Assembly (NCBI GenBank): GCA_964556885.1
Contig: CAZKYP010000013.1
Coordinates: forward strand, 1-29,552
DNA from: CAZKYP01 sp964556885
Lineage (GTDB): Bacteria; Planctomycetota; Phycisphaerae; Sedimentisphaerales; Anaerobacaceae
Direction: 5' to 3'
Length of the DNA stretch: 29,552 bases
Below the pieces are notes generated by a model. It was not told where the DNA came from. It made no database searches and saw only the letters and a program-made list of their open reading frames with translations. Each line of letters begins with the position of its first letter. The first letter of the stretch is position 1. Shown here in pieces: positions 22,747 to 29,552 of the stretch. A program made the position numbers and the translations under genes.

Positions 22747-23179
22747 TATTAGCTCCTGAAAACGTAGGTCGCCTGTTTTTCTCATTAATAGCTTTTTCAA
22801 TGGCTTTGTCAATAGCTTTTAGCAGCGGTTCAGTGATTATGTCTTCTCCGCCGGCGCCAATCTTTAAAAGTGTGCTTCCTTTTGTAATGGATGCGGCTTC
22901 GATTGTCACGTCTGCTCCATTCGCCGATTGACCGTAAAAAATATAACGTCCCGCCTCTCGGTCCTGTCGCTCAAGAGCGATATCAAGCTCTTCGAATACT
23001 GCCTTCATAATCTCCGGTAACTGAATCAGGTGGACATGAACTTCCGTGATAATTCGTGTTTCAGGCTGATTTATCCTGGATTGAGATGTCCGTATCGGCT
23101 CCTGAAAATTTTTAGCTTGCCGGTCGCATCCCGATAGGCTGACTGCCAAAACAAATATGCAGAACTTGCGGTATTTCAT
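22736..23179 (-). CDS. Small lipoprotein (DUF3568-like)
   Basis: This 147-residue protein has a signal ending in a lipobox, VSLSGC (Cys18), so it is lipid-anchored outside the cytoplasm. A linker is followed by HVHLIQLPEIMKAVFEELDI. Then comes an alternating strand region, ANGADVTIEAASITKGSTLL, with KIGAGGEDIITEPLLKAIDK, which looks like DUF3568-type small lipoproteins. There is no catalytic motif. The stop falls inside the PAC2 start region, an 11-base overlap, so PAC2 and this lipoprotein form a two-gene unit. Why a cytoplasmic PAC2 protein would be coupled to a lipoprotein is unclear. Confidence 0.7.
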   Translation of the reverse strand: MKYRKFCIFVLAVSLSGCDRQAKNFQEPIRTSQSRINQPETRIITEVHVHLIQLPEIMKAVFEELDIALERQDREAGRYIFYGQSANGADVTIEAASITKGSTLLKIGAGGEDIITEPLLKAIDKAIEKAINEKNRRPTFSGANNAI

Positions 23180-23327
23180 TTATATCTCCGGTTTACTGCG
23201 GCTTCTCAGACACAGAATGCCTTAAACTCACCGTGACAATTACGTATTATTTATTATATTGGTCTTTTAATGTGGTTTCCATTAAAGAATTGATATCAAT
23301 ATTTGAAAAATAGCAACCGGGTGATGC

Positions 23328-24149
23328 TTATTTGAGGCAGTCGATAAGAAGCTTGTAAAAATCATCTTTGGCATATTGCTCGATCCAGGGCTTATGACCA
23401 CATCGTGACAGGCTGAAGTATTGAAGATTGTAAATAAACAAAAGGAGCGACCTATAGATTAACTTGCCGGGATGAGGATCTTCGTCACCATGAATCATTA
23501 TGACAGCGGCTCGTATATCTGCGAATTCCGCGGGCTGAATGTTTTGTATTTGCAGCGATATCGCATCAGCCCAGGTTTGCCTGATACCTTCTTCATCGAA
23601 ATACAACACATCGTCTACACAATCATCACATAGTTTGTAAGACTGGATTTGAGAATAAATTGCCCCCAATTCGGCTAATAATTCATTTCTAAGCTTGCGG
23701 TCGTCTTCCTCCTCGAGACGGGCCTGAATGCTCTCGATTTTCTTTTGCATATCGGGTTTTATGCGCTGTGCCATGTTATTTTGATATACGCGTCTGGAAT
23801 TCTCGTCGAAAGTCCCGCAGCCGATGAGTATGACACGGTTGACTTGTTCCGGATAACGAGCCGCGTATGTCAGAGCGAGCATGGCGCCCCATGAGAAGCC
23901 GACAAGGTATAAGGGTTTGTTCTGTGGGATTTCTAAAAGTACGTTGTGTAAATCCTCCACATGAAGGGCAACCGTCAACGGGACGTCACCGCTGAGCCGC
24001 TGCAGCGGTTCGAGTACACGGAAGCTGCCGGATAGATATCGTGCAACAGGAGCCATTTCTCCCGGTGCACCGGGGCCGCCGTGCAGCAGAACCACATATG
24101 ACCCGCTGTCGCCGTATTTGCGGACTTCGATAGAATCGTATGGTTGCAT
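23328..24149 (-). CDS. Alpha/beta hydrolase (proline iminopeptidase-like)
   Basis: This 273-residue soluble enzyme shows LLHGGPGAPGEM (21-32), the HGGPG oxyanion loop of proline iminopeptidase-type hydrolases. The nucleophile elbow is G84-F-S86-W-G. An acidic residue lies in MIHGDEDPHPG (about 215-225) and the catalytic His in SRCGHKPW (about 250). A helical cap rich in Glu and Lys (KKIESIQARLEEEDDRKLRN) lies between. HGGPG suggests a peptidase or related hydrolase, but the substrate cannot be read. ATG 24149 has AAAGGAG about 15 bases upstream, a long spacing. It is divergent from the glycoside hydrolase gene at 24355, across about 200 bases. Confidence 0.83.
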   Translation of the reverse strand: MQPYDSIEVRKYGDSGSYVVLLHGGPGAPGEMAPVARYLSGSFRVLEPLQRLSGDVPLTVALHVEDLHNVLLEIPQNKPLYLVGFSWGAMLALTYAARYPEQVNRVILIGCGTFDENSRRVYQNNMAQRIKPDMQKKIESIQARLEEEDDRKLRNELLAELGAIYSQIQSYKLCDDCVDDVLYFDEEGIRQTWADAISLQIQNIQPAEFADIRAAVIMIHGDEDPHPGKLIYRSLLLFIYNLQYFSLSRCGHKPWIEQYAKDDFYKLLIDCLK

Positions 24150-24263
24150 AATCGTTGAAAGTTACTCCTTTTACCGATTCGTTTTTAACTTTGAACATAA
24201 TATTATCCAAAAACGGTGAATAAATCAAGTAGTAATATAGATTTGCGAACGTATGGATAGACC

Positions 24264-24291
24264 TTGACGTATGGAAGAGGGACTGTACAAT
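24264..24291 (+). promoter_or_regulatory. Predicted sigma-70 promoter of the glycoside hydrolase genes
   Basis: TTGACG (24264-24269) and TACAAT (24286-24291) stand 16 bases apart, five of six matches each to the consensus hexamers. Transcription would start about 24298, leaving a leader of roughly 57 bases before the ATG at 24355. The pair is well placed for the GH106-like and GH2 genes. It is a match by eye only, without a regulator site. Confidence 0.5.
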
Positions 24292-24354
24292 CAGGTATGA
24301 TATTAGGAACATGTCAGGTTTCGATTTGCCGAAGCTGTTAATGAGGTTGGATAT

Positions 24355-27300
24355 ATGAAGTCGATTATAGAACAGTATTTCAGGCATATCGTTTTTGTCC
24401 TGTTTTTCTTGTTTTTAACCGATTTTTCGACGGCTATTGCTAAAAATGACGACGATAAGCTGTTCGAGCAATTCAGAGATCCGCCACGCGAGTTTACTCT
24501 TATTCCGTTATGGTCATGGAACAATACGCTTGATCCGGAAGAATTGAAACGGCAGATTGACCTGATGATGGAGAAAGGCGTCTACGGTGCCTTCATGCAC
24601 GCCCGTGCGGGCATAGAAAAGAGCGAGACGCCGTATTTTTCAGATGGCTGGTGGAAGGCCATTGAGGCATCTGTCGAATACGCGGATGAAAAAGGTTTCC
24701 TCGCTTGCCTGTATGACGAGGACAAATGGCCCAGCGGCAGCGCCGGCGGCCGGACTTTGGCGCGCAACCCGAAAGAATTTGTCAAAAAAGGTTTGAGGTA
24801 TGAGATTGACCGGATAACTGGACCTGCCGACTATGACGTATCTGCTTCCGATGCACTGAAAATCTTCGCCGTGCGTATCGATGGCACCGACAGGTTCAGG
24901 ACTTCCACACAGAGGGATATCACGGAACTGCAGGGCAAGAAATTTAGTGTCCCACGTGGCGAATGGGCTATATTAAAATTTTCGGTGATTGAGGACCGGG
25001 ACAGGCAAATCGATTATCTCGACAAAAATGCTGTAGCAGCATTTATCGATATTACCCACGAGGAATATTTCAAACGATTCGGCAAATATTTCGGCACTAC
25101 AATCCCCGGCGTTTTCTTCGATGAGATTTTTTTCAGGCCGAACGGCCGTGACGTTTTACCCTGGACCGACGACCTTGCCGATACGTTCCGAGACAGAAGA
25201 GGTTATAATCTACTTGAGGATTTGCCGTCACTTGTTCTAAACAGCGAGAAAACGGCCCGTGTGAATTACGATTTTTTAGATGAGATTTCCGAGCGGTATT
25301 ATCAGGCGTGGTTCGACCAGTATGCTGCCTGGTGTGAAAAGCACAATATCTGGATGACCGGTCATACCGAAGAGTACCTGGATTCGTATAAACGACAGGG
25401 CGATTATTTCAAGACTATCGGCCGCCTCGACCGCCCGCTCACGGACAATGAGGAATTCCGTTACGGATTCCCGCGGTATATCGACACATTCAAACCTAAG
25501 CAGGTCAGCAGCGCTGCGCATATGGCCGGGCGAACGCGAGTCGGAACCGAGGCCATGGGGGGCGGCGGCTATATGATCACGCCGGAAGAGTATCGCTATG
25601 GCTTCTCGCGGTTCGGCGTCTGCGGCCTGAATTTTTTCATCCCCCATTTGTTCCATTATTCCCAGCGGAATGCCGAGGCGATTGAAGACTGGCCGCCAAG
25701 CTGGTTCTTCAGGAATCCGTACTGGAAATACTTTAAGCCTCTCGCCGACTACGGCAGAAGAATTTCGTACATGAATTCGCAGGGCCGTCACGTGTGCCAT
25801 GTTGCCGTGCTGCATCCGCTGACCGATCAGTGGGTGGCGGGTTATATCGGCGATACCGATATGAGCTATTTCACCGAGGTCCAGCAGGTCCTGCTGAATA
25901 GTCTCATCGATTACGACATCATGTATCCGAGCTCTCTGGTCAGCACTGATTGTTCCGGTGGAAAAATGAAGCTGTACGACGAGGCATATTCCGTCCTTGT
26001 GCTTCCTTCATTGAATATTGTGACCAGGCAAATGACGGAGAAGATAAATGAGTTCGTTGCTAACGGCGGCATTATTGTCGCCGCTGGAAAAATCCCTTCG
26101 ATACTCGGTGACTCGTATAATGAATCAGCCGGTAAATTGTCGCAGCTTTTCGGTATCGATCCGAGGTACGCAGGCAGGGAATATTATTATGTCAACAAGG
26201 AAAATTTCCGTCCCTATACCAGCAAACGTGTTGATGACGGATACGCATATTTTTCCAGTAATATGGTCAACCTTCCACTGATAGTCAAACAGCATACTCT
26301 CGATGAAATTCGAATCATCTCAGGCGACCCATCCATACTTCGTTTCCACCAGCGAAGGACGGGACAGGCAACTTTTTATCTTTTGATGAACGAAAGCAAA
26401 ACGGGTGCAAGCTGGCGACTGAGTATGCCTGATTACGGCAATCCATATAGGCTGAATATCGAAAGCGGCCAAATTACAAAACTGGATTACCTGGATAAAA
26501 ACGGCCGCATCGAGCTTGTACTTGATTTCAAACCCTGGGAGGCATTTTATCTTGCATTTGTCCCCGGTGACAGGCCGAAGATGCCGTACATCATCGACCA
26601 ATCCACCCTTATGCAGCCGGAAATTTTATTGAAGAAGAACGGATTGAATGTCGCCGGTTACGCCGGGCCGGAACCTGTGCAAAAAGTTTCTATTCTTGCT
26701 TCGAACGGCGCCGAAATAACCGAAAGCTGGCAAAGCACGAATACCCTTCGAACAATCGATATAACCGGACCGTGGAATTTTCTGCCCGTCGGCAAACAGA
26801 TTGACGATGTCTGGACCGACAGAATCGACGAAGTGACACTGGAAATTCCGGTGATGAAATTCTATACCGACTTCGATGGGCGGGGCGATGAAATGAAAAT
26901 GCCGGATTACGACGACAGCCAGTGGGCAACGGTTAAACTGGCCGACGAATTCAGCTCACAAAAGGGCGGCCAGCGGTATTTGAGCACATGGAACGCATCT
27001 CAAATCGTCAGTTTCGACAGGAGCCACCATTTTCCATCTCTTGGCGGCGATAATGCTGAATTTGTAAAAACTATCAATATCGATGGGGATATTAAAAGTG
27101 CGTCGCTGACCGTGGCCGCAAGCCCGTCATTCCGGCTGCTTATAAACGACAAACAGGTTGGCGAATCCTCACGTTCTTCCGGTGCTCAGAAATTTGATAT
27201 AGCATCGTTCCTTAAAGCGGGAGAAAATACCATTAGCATCGAAGTTCCCACGAACATGGGCCTTTTAGTCGAAGGTTTTGTCGAGACCGCGACGACAAGG

Positions 27301-28259
27301 TATCTTATCCTTTCAAACGATTCATGGACCATCCGGTTGGATAGGGGGCAGGAAAATGCCTTCGTTGTAACAAAGCCGCCGATGGACGGTATGGGCCGGG
27401 TGACATTCCCCGACAGGTCGCTGCAATATCCGGTTACGGGTTGGTACAGGCAAGTCCTGCCGCCCGGTGCGAAAAAAATAATGGTTCCGAAATCATCGGG
27501 CCGGTTGACATATTATCTGAACGGGCAGGAAGTTCAACCGGTTAGTAATGTGATTGATTTAGGCGGATTACCGAAACATCTCGGAACGGTTCTTGCTGTT
27601 AAATGCGTATTTTCTCAAATGTCCGATGGATTGCTGGAGCCGCTCAAGGTGCTTTGCACAGCAGAGCCTGTGAATCTTTCAGACTGGGCCGGATACGGAC
27701 TGGGCTGGTTCACGGGACGCGGTGTTTATTCGAAGGAAATTAANNNNNNNNNNNNNNNNNNNNNNNNNNNNNNNNNNNNNNNNNNNNNNNNNNNNNNNNN
27801 NNNNNNNNNNNNNNNNNNNNNNNNNNNNNNNNNNNNNNNNNNNCCGGATACGGACTGGGCTGGTTCACGGGACGCGGTGTTTATTCGAAGGAAATTAATA
27901 TTGGTGCTGATTATTTGAAGGAAGGAACGAAGCTTATACTCGATCTCGGCAAGGTCAACTGGTTTGCTGAATTGTGGATTAACCACAAGCTGGTGAAGTA
28001 TTTCACATGGGGGCCGTTCGAGGCCGATGTCACCGATTATGTCAAACCGGGTGTCAATAATATATCCATTATTGTTTCGAACCTCAGAGCCAACGAGGCC
28101 TATTGGGACATCCCGGACCAAATGCTTGAAAATGCAAGGGCCAGGTGGTGGCACAACGGGGCGACCGACCGGGAAAAAGAGCGGCTGGATTCCGGCCTGT
28201 TCGGCCCTGTACGACTGGTTCCGTATAAACATATTGAGAAAAATATAGCCGACTTATAA
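24355..28259 (+). CDS. Secreted GH106-like glycoside hydrolase (alpha-L-rhamnosidase candidate), crossing a scaffold gap
   Basis: A signal peptide (about 1-29) leads into FTLIPLWSWNNTLDPEELKR, then GVYGAFMHARAGI and ACLYDEDKWPSGSAGGR (117-133), the opening of GH106 alpha-L-rhamnosidase-type proteins. A second barrel block holds FFDEIFF and GHTEEYLDSY, then MGGGGYMITPEEYRYGFSRF and NFFIPHLFHYS. The rest forms beta-sandwich modules with PDYDDSQWATVKL-like sugar-binding motifs, ending near WFAELWINHKLVKYFTWGPF. The frame is broken only at the 100-N gap. Merging the 55 bases repeated on both sides removes 155 bases and joins the two frames exactly, giving 1249 residues. ATG 24355 has a GAGG site. 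The enzyme would cut rhamnose or similar caps on plant, algal or microbial polysaccharide outside the cytoplasm. It is followed at 35 bases by a GH2 gene. Confidence 0.85.
27744..27843. other. 100-N scaffold gap flanked by identical 55-base copies
   Basis: Exactly 100 N lie between two copies of one 55-base sequence, 27689-27743 and 27844-27898. Both read CCGGATACGGACTGGGCTGG at the start and GGAAATTAA at the end. Two contigs that overlapped at their ends were most likely placed side by side without merging. The repeat is therefore not biological; removing N plus one copy (155 bases) restores the reading frame of the hydrolase. Confidence 0.9.
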
Positions 28260-28293
28260 ACGATTTTATTCAGGACGAAAGGAGTATGTCACT

Positions 28294-29552
28294 ATGGTGC
28301 GTAATCTGACGAGTCGATATTGGAAAAGTATCTTTTGTATTATTTGTGTGGCTTTTGTTTTAAGCAGCACGGGATGTGCGACAGGAGGGCAGGCAGGTCC
28401 TCGGCAGAAAGAAGCTCTCGTCGAATGGGAATTCTCTCAGGACATGACACCTGAGGGTACTCCGCCGACACTGCCCGAAAAGGTCGCCTGGATGAAACTC
28501 TCGATTCCTCATGTCTTTCGCCAGTCCGGCCTGCCGGATGAAGCGGCCGGCTGGTATCGCAGGACCTTTATGGTCGACGCCGCTGATGCGGATAAAAGGT
28601 TCTTCCTGCGGCTCGAAGGCGCTGCCACGGTTAAGGACGTTTATGTAAATGGACAGCATATCGGCAAACATCGTGGTGCATATACAGCCGCAGTGTTCGA
28701 CCTGACACCGGGTATCAAATTCGGCCAGTCGAATACCTTGCTGTTGCGGGTGAGCAACCGCGACTCGGAGTCCCAGGACTGCTTGTCCCGCTCCACGCTT
28801 TATTACATCAACGGCGGCCTGTACCGCAAGGCATGGCTTATAAAAACCAGTGCGGTCCATATCTATCCCGACATGGGTTCCTGCGGTGTGTACCTGAAGC
28901 CCGTTAATATCACAGCCGAAAAGGCCGACCTTATTGTGCGAACGTGTGTACGCAACCCGCTCGACAAGGCCGTTCATGTTATTGTCCGTCATATTGTCAC
29001 CGGCCCCGATGGAATCGAATGCACACGTTTCGAGATGCAGAAACCTCTCGATCCAAACGAAAAAGTCATGCTCAGCGTCACAGGTATTATCGAACAACCG
29101 AAACTCTGGGACATTAAAAAACCCAATCTGTATACCGTACGCACCGAGTTGCTGGCCGACGGCAAGCTCAGTGACGTCGTTACCGATACATGCGGTTTCC
29201 GCACAATTGCAGTCAGGGACAACAAGTTCTATCTCAACGGCCATGAGTTCCTGTCGCGCGGAGTCAATAAGCACCACCAGAGCGAGCACCACTGGAATGC
29301 CGTGTCCGATGACGAGCTGCGTCGCGAATGGGATATGATGATTGATATGGGATGCAATACTGTGCGGCTTGCGCATTATCCGCACAGCCGGCTCGAGTAC
29401 GATATCGCCGATGAGAACGGCATTGCAGTATGGGCAGAGAATGGCCTGGCAGGCCAGCTCTGGAACGACCCGGGCAACGAGGAAAAACATATTACAAAGG
29501 ACGGCGAACGCATCACCCGCGAGATGGTGCGGCAGAACTTCAACCATCCGAG
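28294..29552 (+). CDS. GH2-family glycoside hydrolase, lipoprotein (partial at right edge)
   Basis: The frame runs from ATG 28294 to the window end without a stop. The signal peptide has a lipobox (VLSSTGC, Cys30). The N-terminal sugar-binding domain has AGWYRRTFMVDA and FFLRLEGAATVKDVYVNG, then the usual GKHRGAYTAAVFDLTPGI. The Ig-like domain ends near KPNLYTVRTELL. The barrel begins with NKFYLNGHEFLSRGVNKHH (the GH2 'F.LNG.....GVN.H' motif), then MGCNTVRLAHYPHSR and ADENGIAVWAENGL. The window ends near FNHP, just before the expected NE acid/base motif. The likely activity is a beta-galactosidase- or beta-glucuronidase-like step on the same polysaccharide as the neighbour. GAAAGGAG precedes the start; the gap to the previous stop is 34 bases, so one operon is likely. 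Confidence 0.88.
   Translation, partial: MVRNLTSRYWKSIFCIICVAFVLSSTGCATGGQAGPRQKEALVEWEFSQDMTPEGTPPTLPEKVAWMKLSIPHVFRQSGLPDEAAGWYRRTFMVDAADADKRFFLRLEGAATVKDVYVNGQHIGKHRGAYTAAVFDLTPGIKFGQSNTLLLRVSNRDSESQDCLSRSTLYYINGGLYRKAWLIKTSAVHIYPDMGSCGVYLKPVNITAEKADLIVRTCVRNPLDKAVHVIVRHIVTGPDGIECTRFEMQKPLDPNEKVMLSVTGIIEQPKLWDIKKPNLYTVRTELLADGKLSDVVTDTCGFRTIAVRDNKFYLNGHEFLSRGVNKHHQSEHHWNAVSDDELRREWDMMIDMGCNTVRLAHYPHSRLEYDIADENGIAVWAENGLAGQLWNDPGNEEKHITKDGERITREMVRQNFNHP

Noticed and set aside
27689..27898. Direct repeat of 55 bases around the gap as a biological duplication
   Set aside because: Exactly 100 N and frame restoration on merging point to an unmerged contig overlap.
28360..29547. Long open minus-strand frame (395 codons) opposite the GH2 gene
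   Set aside because: It mirrors the GH2 reading frame, has no ribosome site, and the plus strand carries clear GH2 motifs throughout.
1..29552. CRISPR array or phage attachment site, including at tRNA-Ser
   Set aside because: No regularly spaced repeats were seen, and no copy of the tRNA 3' end occurs elsewhere in the window that I could find.

Overview
The window looks like a piece of a planctomycete-type genome, probably a contig from a metagenome. This is an inference from the mixture of secreted and lipoprotein glycoside hydrolases (GH106-like and GH2), a DUF4185 protein, a NapH-type polyferredoxin, a secreted protein with a C-terminal 'EWYPNMPTEEQL' tail, a Tat-signal Cys protein and a PAC2 protein. 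No rRNA or marker gene settles the taxonomy. A 100-N scaffold gap lies at 27744-27843.

Left part (1-10512), visibly GC-rich. It opens with the C-terminal end of a gene that may encode a radical SAM protein. Next come a small eRF1-like (baeRF/host-attachment type) protein and a DUF6650 protein. A decayed AbiE-type toxin-antitoxin pair follows (1382-1722, minus strand, with an in-frame stop in the toxin). The region is dominated by one 2907-residue gene on the minus strand (1789-10512) for a cyclic beta-1,2-glucan synthase. It has a GT84 glycosyltransferase core in the membrane, a glucoamylase-like/GH189 cyclising region and a C-terminal GH94 phosphorylase-like part.

Junction (10513-12800), AT-richer. 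It holds a 500-base stretch without a convincing gene, a frameshifted IS1182/ISNCY-type transposase, and a 75-codon C-terminal remnant of an unidentified protein. Base composition changes across this segment, so it may be an island boundary.

Right part (12800-29552), moderate GC. tadA (tRNA adenosine deaminase) faces a tight minus-strand cluster of bacteriohemerythrin, SGNH/GDSL lipoprotein hydrolase and Tat-signal Cys protein. A methyltransferase-like protein, a DUF4185 secreted protein, tRNA-Ser(GGA), a small Pro/Glu-rich membrane protein, a polyferredoxin and a small secreted protein follow. Then come a diacylglycerol kinase family protein, a STAS-domain protein, a PAC2 protein that overlaps a small lipoprotein gene, and an alpha/beta hydrolase. 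The window ends in a plus-strand pair for polysaccharide breakdown: a GH106-like alpha-L-rhamnosidase candidate and a GH2 lipoprotein cut by the window edge. The first is split only by the scaffold gap; the bases on both sides of the Ns are the same 55-mer, and merging them restores a single 1249-residue frame.

I did not find a clear new multi-gene system. The best leads are the hemerythrin/SGNH/Tat cluster, the degraded AbiE locus next to baeRF and DUF6650, the giant glucan synthase without a nearby exporter, and the composition switch at the transposase.
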